64,000 nt of DNA from Thiomonas sp. FB-6 (GCF_000377645.1 NZ_KB898472.1:163231-227230); one strand, 5' to 3'; shown: positions 28,210 through 37,379, counted from the first letter of the stretch. Program-made: numbers and translations. Notes: generated by a model not told the origin, from the sequence alone.

Positions 28210-29940
28210 TCAGGCCACCAGGATTTCGCGGAACATTCCCGCATCCATGTGCATCATCATGTGGCAGTGCCAGGCCCAGCGCCCCACGGCGTCGGCCGTG
28301 ACGCGGTAGCTGATCTGCTGCGCCGGCTGCACCGGTACCGTGTGCTTGCGCACCAGGAACCGCCCCTTCGCGTCCTCGACCTCGCTCCACATGCCGTGCA
28401 TGTGCATCGGGTGGGTCATCATGGTGTCGTTGACCAGCGTGACGCGCAGGCGCTCGCCGTGGTGGAACAGGATCGGCGCGGAGTCGCCGAAGGTCACCCC
28501 GTCGATGGACCAGACATAGCGCTCCATGTTGCCGGTGAGGTGGAACTCCAGCGTGCGCCCGGGCTCGCGCGCATCGAGCGGGCCGCCGATGGTGTGCAGA
28601 TCGGCCAGGGTCAACACGCGCCGGCCGTTGCCGCGAAGGCCCACTCCGGGGTCGTCCAGGTTGGTGCGCGGGCTGTCGACGCGGGCGTCCACGCCGGGAC
28701 CGTACTCGGTGGGCGCGTGGCGCGCAGCCGGCGACGACCCCATGTCCATCCCCGACATCCCCGACATCCCCGACATGCCCGACATCGACCCCATGCCCAT
28801 GTCCAGCATGGTCAGGTTCTGGCGCGGGTCCATCGGCGGAACCGGTGCGCTCAGCCCCGGCCGCGCCGCCAGCGTGCCGCGCGCGTAGCCGGTGCGGTCC
28901 ATGCTCTGCGCAAAGATCGTGTAGGCATCGTCGGTCGGGCGCACCAGCACGTCGTAGGTCTCGCCAGGGCCGAAGCGGAACTCGTCCACCGTCGCCGGCT
29001 CGACCTCCTGGCCGTCGGTGGACACCACGGTGAGCTTCAAGCCCGGGATGCGCACGTCGTAGAAGGTGTTGCCGGCACCGTTGATGAAGCGCAGGCGCGC
29101 GACCTTGCCTGGGTTGACCTGAGCCGTCCAGTTGCCGGCCGGCGTGGTGCCATTGGCCAGGTAGGTCAGCGTGGCGCCCGAGATGTCCGCCAGGTCGCCC
29201 CAGCTCATGCGCATTTGCTGCCACATGGCGCGCTTGTCCAGCGCCGCGCGCAGGCCGTTGCGCTTGACGTCCTCGAAGAAATCCACCGCCGTGGGCTCGT
29301 GGTAGTTGTCGAAACCGCTGTCGGCCTTGAGCTTCGCCAGCACGCGCATCGGATCCTCGTCCATCCAGTCCGACAGCAGCACCACGTGGTCGCTGTCCGA
29401 CTGCACGCGACTGCCCTGGGCCGGATCGATGACGATCGCACCATACAGCCCGGTCTGCTCCTGCATGCCGGCGTGCGAGTGATACCAGAAGGTTCCCGAC
29501 TGCTGGACCTTGAACCGGTAGACGAAGGTCTGCCCGGGAGCGATGCCGGTGAAGCTCAAGCCCGGCACGCCGTCCATCTGATAGGGCAGGATCATGCCGT
29601 GCCAGTGGATCGACGTCATGCGGGCCATGCGGTTGGTGACGCGAATGGTCACCGTGTCGCCTTCGCGCCAGCGCAGCGTGGGCCCGGGCAACGAGCCGTT
29701 GACGGTGGTGGCCATGCGCGCGTGCCCGGTGAAGTTCACCGGGGTCTCGGCGATCACCAGGTCGAATTCGGTGCCGCGAAGCTCCGGGGCGCTGCCGCTG
29801 TGCGTGAGCGCGGGGCGCCCCTGCGCACGAGCAGCCAGCGTGGGCAGGCCGAACAGCACGCCGCCGGCGGCCAGGCCCTGGACGAAGCGGCGCCGGGCGA
29901 TTCCAGCCCCACGGAGCGCATCTGGGAATGAGCGTTGCAT
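28210..29940 (-). CDS. copA: CopA/PcoA multicopper oxidase
   Basis: 576 aa periplasmic multicopper oxidase. A TAT signal (ARRRFVQGLAAGG) precedes three cupredoxin domains. Copper-ligand motifs are IHWHGMILPY, WYHSHAGMQEQ, HPMHMHGMW and WAWHCHMMMHMDAGMF. A Met-rich insert (MGSMSGMSGMSGMSGMDMG) lies near residue 400. It oxidises Cu(I) and sequesters copper. A perfect 8-4-8 palindrome at 30069-30088 lies 129 bp upstream and probably controls the copA-copB-cupredoxin operon. Confidence 0.95.
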   Translation of the reverse strand: MQRSFPDALRGAGIARRRFVQGLAAGGVLFGLPTLAARAQGRPALTHSGSAPELRGTEFDLVIAETPVNFTGHARMATTVNGSLPGPTLRWREGDTVTIRVTNRMARMTSIHWHGMILPYQMDGVPGLSFTGIAPGQTFVYRFKVQQSGTFWYHSHAGMQEQTGLYGAIVIDPAQGSRVQSDSDHVVLLSDWMDEDPMRVLAKLKADSGFDNYHEPTAVDFFEDVKRNGLRAALDKRAMWQQMRMSWGDLADISGATLTYLANGTTPAGNWTAQVNPGKVARLRFINGAGNTFYDVRIPGLKLTVVSTDGQEVEPATVDEFRFGPGETYDVLVRPTDDAYTIFAQSMDRTGYARGTLAARPGLSAPVPPMDPRQNLTMLDMGMGSMSGMSGMSGMSGMDMGSSPAARHAPTEYGPGVDARVDSPRTNLDDPGVGLRGNGRRVLTLADLHTIGGPLDAREPGRTLEFHLTGNMERYVWSIDGVTFGDSAPILFHHGERLRVTLVNDTMMTHPMHMHGMWSEVEDAKGRFLVRKHTVPVQPAQQISYRVTADAVGRWAWHCHMMMHMDAGMFREILVA

Positions 29941-30068
29941 GGATTCCTCGATTTTTGAAGGAATTCGCCGCGCGGCAAGGTCTTGCCACGCGGACCGTTG
30001 TGGAGCGGACGCTGTCCACCCCGAGCAACGCATGCTAAAAACACCATACTTTCCGGAGCATGACCGAC

Positions 30069-30088
30069 AGATGACAGTTTTGTCATCT
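30069..30088. promoter_or_regulatory. CusR/CopR-type box upstream of copA
   Basis: AGATGACA-GTTT-TGTCATCT is a perfect palindrome 129 bp before copA. It resembles the E. coli CusR box and shares its 6-4-6 core with five other sites in this island. The cognate pair is probably the system at 45819-47928. Confidence 0.75.
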
Positions 30089-30117
30089 GCGGCGTCCCGG
30101 ATGTCATGCCGCTCGGA

Positions 30118-31701
30118 TCAACTCGACGGAGGTCTTGCCACGAAGATCGCCGGCGGCAGGCACAAGCCCGAATCCTTGCAGGCCTGCACCCGCACCCGCA
30201 CCTGCACAGCGCGCAAGTCGGTCAGCCCTGGCAGGTCGATCATTGTCCCGTTCTCGTAGACCAGGATGGTTTGCCCTTCGATGCGCATGCCGATGTTCTG
30301 GCCCGGCGGATAGCGCGGAGTGATCGGCAGCGCACGCCCCGCACGAAAGACGGTCACGCTGGCCGGGATCAGGTACGGCGTAGAGGGCGGGTTGGAGTAC
30401 ACGTGCCATCCTCGCGCGATGTCGAGCGTCACCAGCGCCCCGGCCGGCGTCGAGGTCACGCGGGCGCCCACCTCGTCCGCCGAGTCGCGCGGCGCCCCGG
30501 CGTAGGTGGACACGATCGAGGTGGGCAGTTCGTGCAGGCGGCCGATCAACGCGCCGCTGGTGAACAGGCCGGAGAAATGGCCGACCTCCCGGCCCCGGCT
30601 GTCGAGCACCGCCAGGAACGGCAGCCCTGCTCCGCCATAACGCGTGAGCAGTTGCTGCAACGCGGGGTCCGGACGGGTCAGGTCGGCCTGAAACGCGACC
30701 GCGCCGGATTCACGCACCGCCTTCAACACCGCGGGGTCGCGGTAGACCGTGCGTTCCATGACCCGGCAGTTCAGGCACCATGCCGCGGTGAACTCGACCA
30801 GCGCCGGCCGGTGCAGCGCGGAGAGCTGCGCAACGGCGTCGGCGCGAAGCGGTTGCCACGGCATGCCCTTCCCCGCCACGGGCCAGACCCCTGAGCCGAA
30901 GTAGGCGAGCACCAGCGCCGGCACCGCCGCGAGCGCCGCCGCCCACCGGCTGCGCCGGTCGCGGGTACGCGTCGCGACGAACAGGACCCACACCGCCAGC
31001 GCGGCGAGCCAGAGCAGCCACAGCGCATTGGCCAGCCAGCCCGGCAGCAGGCTTTGCACGAAGAACAGCGCCGCCGCGAGCAGCAGCCAGCCGAAGCTGT
31101 GCCGAACCACCTCGGTCCATGCACCGGCCCGCGGCAGGCGCTGCAACCATGAAGGGCGAAGCAGCAGCAGCACGTACGGCAGGGCCATGCCCAGGCCGAT
31201 AGCGACGAACAGGGTGACGATGTCGAGCGTGGGCCGGGTCAGCGCGAACACCAGCACGCCGCCCAGCAGCGGTCCGGTGCACGGAGTCGACAGGATGCCC
31301 CCGGCCATGCCCGATGCGAAGGGCTCGAAATAGCGTGTGCCTCCCAGCTGTGCCAGCCCGCCGGGGATCGGTAGCGAGCGCCCGCTGAAGCTGGCCGCCG
31401 CGAGCAGGACAAGCATCAGCACCAGCCCCGCCAGCACCCAGCGTGACTGGAACAGCACGCCCCATTGCAGGTGCGCGAGCGCGGTGAGCAGCCCGAGAGC
31501 CGCGAAAAACGAAACCGAGCCCAGGGTGAACAAGACCGCCGACAGGGCCCGCGAACCGGCCGCGTCGCCCGCCTCGCGCAGGATGGTGCGCACCTTGATG
31601 GGAACCGCCGGAAGTACGCACGGCGTGAGGTTGAGCAGCGCACCGGCAGCCATCGCCAGCCCGGCCTCGATCCAGAAGGAAGTGTTCATCGTCATGCTCA
31701 C
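30118..31701 (-). CDS. DsbD-type thiol transporter with permuted domain order
   Basis: 527 aa. Membrane domain first (~1-265; LNLTPCVLPAVPIKV and TPCTGPLLGGV give the two reactive Cys). A thioredoxin domain follows (~275-390; TAAWCLNCRVMERTVYRD). Last comes a DsbD-alpha-type domain (~400-527; WHVYSNPPSTPYLIP, then VQACKDSGLCLPP with the Cys pair). Classical DsbD has the alpha domain at the N-terminus, so this is beta-gamma-alpha. It moves electrons from cytoplasm to periplasm, probably to reduce the TlpA-like neighbour or copper-damaged proteins. The start is GTG overlapping the previous stop (GTGA); ATG at 31695 or 31689 are alternatives. Confidence 0.85.
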   Translation of the reverse strand: MSMTMNTSFWIEAGLAMAAGALLNLTPCVLPAVPIKVRTILREAGDAAGSRALSAVLFTLGSVSFFAALGLLTALAHLQWGVLFQSRWVLAGLVLMLVLLAAASFSGRSLPIPGGLAQLGGTRYFEPFASGMAGGILSTPCTGPLLGGVLVFALTRPTLDIVTLFVAIGLGMALPYVLLLLRPSWLQRLPRAGAWTEVVRHSFGWLLLAAALFFVQSLLPGWLANALWLLWLAALAVWVLFVATRTRDRRSRWAAALAAVPALVLAYFGSGVWPVAGKGMPWQPLRADAVAQLSALHRPALVEFTAAWCLNCRVMERTVYRDPAVLKAVRESGAVAFQADLTRPDPALQQLLTRYGGAGLPFLAVLDSRGREVGHFSGLFTSGALIGRLHELPTSIVSTYAGAPRDSADEVGARVTSTPAGALVTLDIARGWHVYSNPPSTPYLIPASVTVFRAGRALPITPRYPPGQNIGMRIEGQTILVYENGTMIDLPGLTDLRAVQVRVRVQACKDSGLCLPPAIFVARPPSS

Positions 31702-32207
31702 GCCGGGCGCGCCAGTTCGTCGCGGATCAGGGCATCGAGCGTGGCGAAATCCGGACGGCCGAGAATGCGCTTGACCACGTGGCCCTGCTTATCCACCAGG
31801 AAGGTCGTGGGAGTCATGCGTACGTCGTAGAACGCCTTCGCCACCTGACCGCTTTTGTCCAATGCGACCTGGAAGGGCAGATGCCTCGTGCTGCTGTAGT
31901 CTGCTACGTAGTGGGCGGGGTCGTAGCTCATCGCCACGGCAATGAATTCGAACTCCTTGCCGCGAAAGCGTTGGTAGGTCTGGATCATCTGCGGCATCTC
32001 CGCGATGCACGTGGCGCAGCTCGTGGCCCAGAAATCCACCACGTAGACCTTGCCGCGCAGTTGGCGCGTACTCAGCGTACGCCCCGAAAGCAGCGAGAAC
32101 GTCGCGCGCGGGGCACGCGGGCTGTCGGTCAGGAAGAAGTAGGACGCTGCCGCAGCCATGGCCACCACCATGGCGGCGGCAGCCGCCCAGCGAATTGGGA
32201 CACGCAT
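31698..32207 (-). CDS. Membrane-anchored TlpA-like protein
   Basis: 169 aa from MRVPIRWAAAAAMVV with a GGAGGTG ribosome site. A single N-terminal helix anchors a thioredoxin-like domain (~40-165) with CxxC in WATSCATCIAEMP and MTPTTFLVDKQG around the cis-Pro. Overlap with the DsbD-like gene (GTGA) suggests that DsbD-like protein reduces it. It probably acts as a periplasmic reductase or copper chaperone. Confidence 0.88.
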   Translation of the reverse strand: MRVPIRWAAAAAMVVAMAAAASYFFLTDSPRAPRATFSLLSGRTLSTRQLRGKVYVVDFWATSCATCIAEMPQMIQTYQRFRGKEFEFIAVAMSYDPAHYVADYSSTRHLPFQVALDKSGQVAKAFYDVRMTPTTFLVDKQGHVVKRILGRPDFATLDALIRDELARPA

Positions 32208-32325
32208 GGAAACACCTCCATCGGTTGTCGTCCGGGAGCCAGCGGGCGTGGAGCCCCCGGAGTCCCTGGTCGTCGGCAATCGGGATGGGCACAAGGGCCC
32301 AACGCCGTGTTCGGGAAACGCCGAT

Positions 32326-32709
32326 TCAGGCCCTGGGGGGACGGTAGAGTGTGTCGATGCGCACCGCCGGTAGCCAACGTACCGCGCGTGGGCGCAAGCT
32401 CCCGCGCCGCCTCGGGAAGCGCAGAGCCATCGGAGCGGGCGCCGCGGCCAGCGTGAGGGCGCAGGTTCCGTGGCACGCGTGCTGCGCCACGTCATGCGCG
32501 GCGACCATCGAAGCGTGAGGGCCCACGCGGGTGATGGCCTGGAACCGCACAGGCTGCGCGATGCGTGGCGCGAACACCGCCGCGCCCCGCACGACGCTCG
32601 CCCGCGGACAGGCCTGTCCGGCCATGGCAGCCCCCGCGAGCGCGCCGCCGCCACTCGTCGACACGGCGACGAGCACGAGGGCCAGCAGGAAGTCACGCAG
32701 CAGCTTCAT
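32326..32709 (-). CDS. Small exported protein with C-terminal RPPR motif
   Basis: 127 aa with a signal-like N-terminus (LLRDFLLALVLVAVSTSGGG). Mature part has scattered Cys/His (HDVAQHACHGTCAL) and ends IDTLYRPPRA, an ending seen in short DUF2946-like proteins of copper regions. Function unknown. It lies 118 bp upstream of the TlpA-like gene on the same strand and may head that operon. Confidence 0.55.
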   Translation of the reverse strand: MKLLRDFLLALVLVAVSTSGGGALAGAAMAGQACPRASVVRGAAVFAPRIAQPVRFQAITRVGPHASMVAAHDVAQHACHGTCALTLAAAPAPMALRFPRRRGSLRPRAVRWLPAVRIDTLYRPPRA

Positions 32710-32930
32710 GGGATCTAGGCGAGCGACAATCGCATTCTATCCAGGCCCGGCGCGGCAACGAAGGCCCCGTGACCCCGTTGCACGGTTGCACCTTGGAATC
32801 GTCGTGCACGGTGTGCAGCCCCTCGGGACCGGAACTCTCGGGTCGGCGGCTGGTCAGTTCGATACGCCATTGGCGCAGTTCATCGCGCAAGGCCTCCACC
32901 TCGCAACGCAGGGCGTGCCGGGCGCGTTTT

Positions 32931-34808
32931 TCAGCGCGTCCTCGGAGCAGCTCGGCGGGTGCGCCTCACCGGTGCCGCGGCCTTGGCCGCGGTGGCGCTG
33001 GCCGGCGTTCCGGTCGGTGCGAACAACGCCGCGAAGCTGCGCTCCTGGAGCGTGTCCCGGGCCACGCGCCATGTCCGGATCACCTCGCTGACCTGCCTCA
33101 TCGCCGCGCGTTCGGCGCTCAGCCAGGGATGCTCGGGCGCAAGTGCCGTGCGCTGCTGGCGAAGTTCCCGCGCCCACGGCTCGAGCCAGGCCATCCATGG
33201 CAGGAATCGCGCGGACAGCCCGTAGCGACTCGTGCGCATCGGATGCAGACGTTGCATCAGTTCACTGCTCCAGGGGTTGGCCAGGGCGCGTACCCACGGA
33301 CTGAAGCATTCGCGATACAGGGTTTCATGGAATTCGGACCACGCACGCACCTGCCGGAATTCGTCCGGCGCTCTGGAAAACTTCAGGTCGGAAACCTCAC
33401 GCGGCTCGAAGTGCACGGAATAGGACGGTCGGCGTGCATCCGCATCGCCCGAGGGATTGTCGATACGCATCTCGTACAGGCCCGGCTCCAGCTCCTCGAC
33501 CTGCTTCAGGCTCTCCAGAATGGCGCGATGCTCCAGGCGCGCGACTTGGGCGGAGACGAAGATCCCCAGGTGGCCGACATGCGGGTTGGTCAGGTAGACG
33601 ATGCGCTGGCCGGCGGCCTTGAGCTCGGCCGTGTTCCTGTACACCGCGGCGATCCATCCCAGCGCCTGGTGCGGCGGCGTGATGTTGTCCCCCCATGAAG
33701 CGAAGATGACCAGCGGGTTGCGCACCTGGCGCAGATCCGCGTAGCAGCATTCGCACACGCGGAAGGTTCCCTGCTCGACGCGGTCGCCTATGAACAGGTT
33801 TTCGACGATGGCCAGGATCTCCTCCCGGCTGAGCAGGTAGAAGCCGCTCCACCAGCGTTCGAATTGCAGGAAGCGGTCTCGCTCGGCATCCACGTCGGTG
33901 AAGAGTCCGGCATACTTGTCCCAGACGGCTTCGGGTTTGAGGTTCTCGAAGTTGGCGACCAGCCAGGCCCCGTCGAAGCGCCCATCCCCGAGGTCGGCCA
34001 GCCAGTGCACCAGCCAGGCGCCGCCCGTGAAGCCCGCGGCCGTGCGCATGGGGTTGATTCCCGGCTCGCCGGCCCAGTACGACAGCGGGGAGCCGTTGAG
34101 CACCGCCGGTCCGCTCAGGCCCTGGCAGTCGGCCGCCAGCAGCGCGACGGCCCATCCGGCCTGGCAATTGCCGTACAGCACCGGCGGCTTGCCCGGATGC
34201 CGCGCCGCGACATGTTCGACAAAGCGCCGCAGCGCGTGCAGCACGTCCGCCAGGGTCTGTCCCGCGCATGGTTCGGGAAAGAATGTCACGAAGTACACGG
34301 GATGGCCCTCGCGCATGGCCATGCCGATCTCCGAATCGCGCTTGAAGCCGCCAATTCCTGGGCCATGCCCGGCTCGCGGATCGAGCACGATCACGGGGGG
34401 CCTGTTCGCAGCGTCGACGCACTCCTCGCAGCGCGAATCGCCGATGCGCGTGATGCGCAGCAGGGCGTAGTTGACCGGCCGATCGAAAGGCCGGGCATCG
34501 AGCAGGGTCTCGTAGTCGAAGTCCAGCAGCAGCGGCTTGCCCGCGCGCTCATGCTCGATCATGTCGTCGGCGCGCTGGCGCAGCGTGTCCCAGAACAACA
34601 CCCAGCGCTCGCACACATCGCGGGCGTAGTCGAGGGTATCGGCAGCGGACGGCACACGCCCGACGGGAGCCGTGCGCGCAGGGACTGCGGACACCGCGGG
34701 TGGCGTGCGCACCGTGCGCGCACCGAGCGCAGAACCCGTGGCGGCCATGTCGGTCCGGGCAGCGGACGCCGTCCGGCGGGATGTCGTGGATCGAGTGGTG
34801 TGGGGCAT
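32931..34808 (-). CDS. DUF3141 alpha/beta-hydrolase-like protein
   Basis: 625 aa. The core (~130-480) is an alpha/beta-hydrolase of the DUF3141 family related to PHA synthases: VIVLDPRAGHGPGIGGFK, VLYGNCQAGWAVALLAADC (Cys-containing elbow) and YLTNPHVGHLGIF (His). N- and C-terminal extensions are basic and low-complexity. A GCxxG-like elbow suggests acyltransfer or hydrolysis; the substrate is unknown. After the stop another frame continues with helix-forming sequence to about 32840, so the true C-terminus may have been lost by a frameshift. It is the last gene of the run starting near 37250. Confidence 0.8.
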   Translation of the reverse strand: MPHTTRSTTSRRTASAARTDMAATGSALGARTVRTPPAVSAVPARTAPVGRVPSAADTLDYARDVCERWVLFWDTLRQRADDMIEHERAGKPLLLDFDYETLLDARPFDRPVNYALLRITRIGDSRCEECVDAANRPPVIVLDPRAGHGPGIGGFKRDSEIGMAMREGHPVYFVTFFPEPCAGQTLADVLHALRRFVEHVAARHPGKPPVLYGNCQAGWAVALLAADCQGLSGPAVLNGSPLSYWAGEPGINPMRTAAGFTGGAWLVHWLADLGDGRFDGAWLVANFENLKPEAVWDKYAGLFTDVDAERDRFLQFERWWSGFYLLSREEILAIVENLFIGDRVEQGTFRVCECCYADLRQVRNPLVIFASWGDNITPPHQALGWIAAVYRNTAELKAAGQRIVYLTNPHVGHLGIFVSAQVARLEHRAILESLKQVEELEPGLYEMRIDNPSGDADARRPSYSVHFEPREVSDLKFSRAPDEFRQVRAWSEFHETLYRECFSPWVRALANPWSSELMQRLHPMRTSRYGLSARFLPWMAWLEPWARELRQQRTALAPEHPWLSAERAAMRQVSEVIRTWRVARDTLQERSFAALFAPTGTPASATAAKAAAPVRRTRRAAPRTR

Positions 34809-34824
34809 GACGAGGCGGCCGGCT

Positions 34825-35253
34825 TCAACCAGACATGGCGGACGAGAAGTAGTTGTACAAGGGCCCGAAGATCAGCGCGACGTACCAGCCGTAGGCCACG
34901 CTCTCGAGTACCCCAAGCAGGAAGCTGCCCCAGTTGAGCCAGGTGAAGCCCGGCAGCAGCGGCATCCACACCTTGGCCATGGCCTGCGCGGGAAACAACA
35001 GGTCGAAGCCCACACAGGCCACGAAGGTCAACGCCAGGAACAGCCTGAGGCTCATGCCCAGTGCGACCACGGGCAGGCGTGCGGGCCGCGAAACACGGGC
35101 CGGGACGCTCAGGCCTGCTTCACCGGGTGGGGCCGCCGGCATGTCGGGCGGCTGACGCTTGGGACTGCGGCCCATCACGTGGGCGCCGCAGCCGAAGCGC
35201 ATGAGCAACACGAAGAATCCTGCGACCAGCAAGTAATAGAGCCACGAAGCCAT
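34825..35253 (-). CDS. Membrane protein with DUF5676-like C-terminal half
   Basis: 142 aa from MASWLYYLLVAGFFVLL. The N-terminal helix ends in MRFGCGAHVMG, as in DUF2933-type proteins. The C-terminal half has two helices with the DUF5676 pattern (MPLLPGFTWLNWGSFLLG; AYGWYVALIFGPLYNYFS). Both families are found as small separate proteins in metal-resistance islands; here they appear fused. Role unknown, perhaps a helper of the nearby MFS exporter. Confidence 0.65.
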   Translation of the reverse strand: MASWLYYLLVAGFFVLLMRFGCGAHVMGRSPKRQPPDMPAAPPGEAGLSVPARVSRPARLPVVALGMSLRLFLALTFVACVGFDLLFPAQAMAKVWMPLLPGFTWLNWGSFLLGVLESVAYGWYVALIFGPLYNYFSSAMSG

Positions 35254-35269
35254 GATCAACGCACTCCTT

Positions 35270-36547
35270 TCACGAAGCCTCGACGCGCGCAGGCGTGCGC
35301 GGTCTCCAGTACAGCCAAGCGCCCGCGGATCCGCCCAGCAGCAAGATCGCGGCCGCGACGAACGGCGCTTCGGGACGCAAGGTGAACAGCCCACCCGAGA
35401 CGAAGGCACCCAGCGCCTGCCCCAGGTTGCCCGCAGCGGCCAGGCGGCCGAGCTTGACGCCCTTGGCCCCGGGGTCATGGTCCAGCAAGGCGTAGGCCAG
35501 CGAAGGCGCGACCAGGCCGATGCTCAGCGCCACGGCCGCGACCGTCATGCCCAGCGAAAGCATGCTCGGCATGCGTGGCGCCGCCAGCATGAAGCCCGCG
35601 CCGGCCGCCAACACCGCGGCCATCCAGCGACGCTCGAAGCGTTCGCGCAGCGGGCCCCAGGCGAGCAACCCCTGCGCTACCAGCATGAAGCCGCTGCACG
35701 CGACGAACAACAAGGCGACGGCTCCGACTGCTGCTCCCAGGCGCATCGCACCAAGCAGGTTGAAGCCGGTCTCGAAGCTGCCGACCGCATAGGCGGCGAG
35801 GCCTGCCAGGATCATGCTGGTCCATGCGAAACGCCGGTCGCGCACGACCGACGTGGTGCCCGCCTCCTCGATGGCCCGCGGCCCCGGCGCGCGCAGGCTC
35901 CACGCCAGCAGGGGCAGGAGCATGACCCCCAGCACGGCCACGACCGCCAGGGGCAGTTTCACCATCCAGGGCATGGCCTGCGTGCTCATGCCCATCACCG
36001 GCCCGGCCAGCCATGTTCCGACCAGCGGGCCGGTGACGAAGCCGATGAAGCTGGCGCTGGCCAGCAGGGCGAATCGGCGATTGCGCGCCGGGCGGTCGCT
36101 GACGTCGGCCAGATAGGCCTGCGCCGCCGGGATCACAGCGGCGGCACCCACGCCCGACAGGATTCGGGCCATGTAGGCCTGCGCCAGGCTCGCGGCCGGG
36201 GCGGAGCCGAACATGCCGGCAAGGTAGACGGCGAATCCGCCCATCAGTACCAGGCGCCGACCGTGCCGGTCCGAAAGACGCCCCCACCACGCCGCGCTGG
36301 CGAACAAGGCCAGGGTATAGGCTCCGCTGAGCAGCCCCACGTTACCTGCGATCTCGGTCGTGCTTCCCGGCGCGACGTAACTGCGCAGATAGAGGGGCAG
36401 CAGGGGCATCCACGCGCTGTATCCGAGCGCCTGCACGAAAGCGGCGGCCAGCAGCACGGCCAGGGCCATGCGGCTCACGCCGTGGCCGCTGGCTCGCCGG
36501 ATGTCGCCCCGGGAAGCGGTGCCTGCACGGAAGCTGGGGTTTCTCAT
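35270..36547 (-). CDS. MFS efflux transporter (TetA-like)
   Basis: 425 aa, about 12 membrane helices, with the drug:H+ antiporter loop motif WWGRLSDRHGRRLVLMGG (~95) and motif C-like GFVTGPLVGTWLAGP in helix 5. Related to TetA/MdtG-type exporters. It lies 7 bp from the YHS-protein gene and 16 bp from the DUF5676-like gene, so it is part of the copper-island operon; its substrate may be a metal chelate, which is inference. Confidence 0.85.
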   Translation of the reverse strand: MRNPSFRAGTASRGDIRRASGHGVSRMALAVLLAAAFVQALGYSAWMPLLPLYLRSYVAPGSTTEIAGNVGLLSGAYTLALFASAAWWGRLSDRHGRRLVLMGGFAVYLAGMFGSAPAASLAQAYMARILSGVGAAAVIPAAQAYLADVSDRPARNRRFALLASASFIGFVTGPLVGTWLAGPVMGMSTQAMPWMVKLPLAVVAVLGVMLLPLLAWSLRAPGPRAIEEAGTTSVVRDRRFAWTSMILAGLAAYAVGSFETGFNLLGAMRLGAAVGAVALLFVACSGFMLVAQGLLAWGPLRERFERRWMAAVLAAGAGFMLAAPRMPSMLSLGMTVAAVALSIGLVAPSLAYALLDHDPGAKGVKLGRLAAAGNLGQALGAFVSGGLFTLRPEAPFVAAAILLLGGSAGAWLYWRPRTPARVEAS

Positions 36548-36554
36548 CGCCGGC

Positions 36555-36773
36555 CTACTTGCAGCAGCCGTGCCCCGAGTGTCCGGCGTGCCCGCAGTCG
36601 CCCGCCTGCGCGGCTGCGGGCTGTGCCGCCTGCACGTAGCGTGCAGGATCCTGGCGGAACTTGTCGCGGCACGACGCCGAGCACAGGTAGTAGGTCTGGC
36701 CGCCGTGATGCTCGGTGGCGAAGGCCGCGGTGGAATCGATATCCATGCCGCAAACCGGATCCTTGGTCTTCAT
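36555..36773 (-). CDS. Small YHS-domain metal-binding protein
   Basis: 72 aa. The ATG of MKTKDPVCGMDI is set by a perfect AAGGAG 6 bp upstream. Residues 3-48 are a YHS domain (DPVCGMDI, YYLCSASCRDKFRQDPARY); the Cys residues probably bind Cu or another soft metal. The tail is His/Cys-rich (CGHAGHSGHGCCK). It may deliver metal to the transporter encoded 7 bp downstream. Confidence 0.88.
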   Translation of the reverse strand: MKTKDPVCGMDIDSTAAFATEHHGGQTYYLCSASCRDKFRQDPARYVQAAQPAAAQAGDCGHAGHSGHGCCK

Positions 36774-36881
36774 CTCGTACTCCTTGGTGAGTTCATGCAT
36801 CGCGCCTGAAGGAGGGCGCCCGCCGTGGCCTGCCCGGGTGCGCTTGCCGCTTGCCGCCCCGGCGCAGCCCATTCCGATCCC

Positions 36882-37250
36882 TCAGCAAGCGCCGTGGCGG
36901 TGAGACTGGAGCTGCTGCGCCTGCGGCAGCGCGAACTGCCCGGGAGAGGCTTCGAAGCGGTCGCGGTTCTCGCGTGATTCGAAGTACACGGGCACGCCGC
37001 GATACACCGTGCTGACCGCGGTGGATGGGTCCACCGGGCGGCCGCTCACCGGATCGACGGCCTGCGCCTGCATCGGCGCCGAGCCATGGTCGTGCGGCGA
37101 AGCGCCGCTAGGGCCCCCGCCCTGCCCGCCTCCCTGCCCCCCGTGACCGCCGCCCCCCATGCCGCAGCCCATGCCGCCACCGCGCATCATGAAGAAGATC
37201 ACTCCCGCACCGAGCAGCACGAAGAGCCAGTTCTGTTCAAGCCATTGCAT
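36882..37250 (-). CDS. Membrane-anchored YHS-like protein
   Basis: 122 aa from MQWLEQNWLFVLL, with a GGAGG ribosome site. One N-terminal helix, then a Gly/Met/His tract (GGGMGCGMGGGGHGGQGGG), then a YHS-like fold (DPVSGRPVD, GVPVYFESRENRDRF) in which the DPVCGM Cys is replaced by Ser. It ends HRHGAC. A regulatory box lies 113 bp upstream. It is probably the first gene of the leftward run to 32931. Confidence 0.75.
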   Translation of the reverse strand: MQWLEQNWLFVLLGAGVIFFMMRGGGMGCGMGGGGHGGQGGGQGGGPSGASPHDHGSAPMQAQAVDPVSGRPVDPSTAVSTVYRGVPVYFESRENRDRFEASPGQFALPQAQQLQSHRHGAC

Positions 37251-37362
37251 TTCAACCTCCATTCGGTTGTGGCGCTCCGCCCCCCTGCGGGCGACCCGCG
37301 CAAGCCTGGCGTTCTTGCGATCCACTCTAGGCCGCGGCTGCGAACGCGGAGATGACGTGCGG

Positions 37363-37378
37363 GTTACGTTTTGGTCAG
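37363..37378. promoter_or_regulatory. CusR/CopR-type box upstream of YHS-like gene
   Basis: GTTACG-TTTT-GGTCAG matches the island's 6-4-6 pattern with several mismatches. It is 113 bp before ATG 37250 and lies just behind the stop-side end of the second oxidase gene. Confidence 0.5.
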
Positions 37379-37379
37379 A

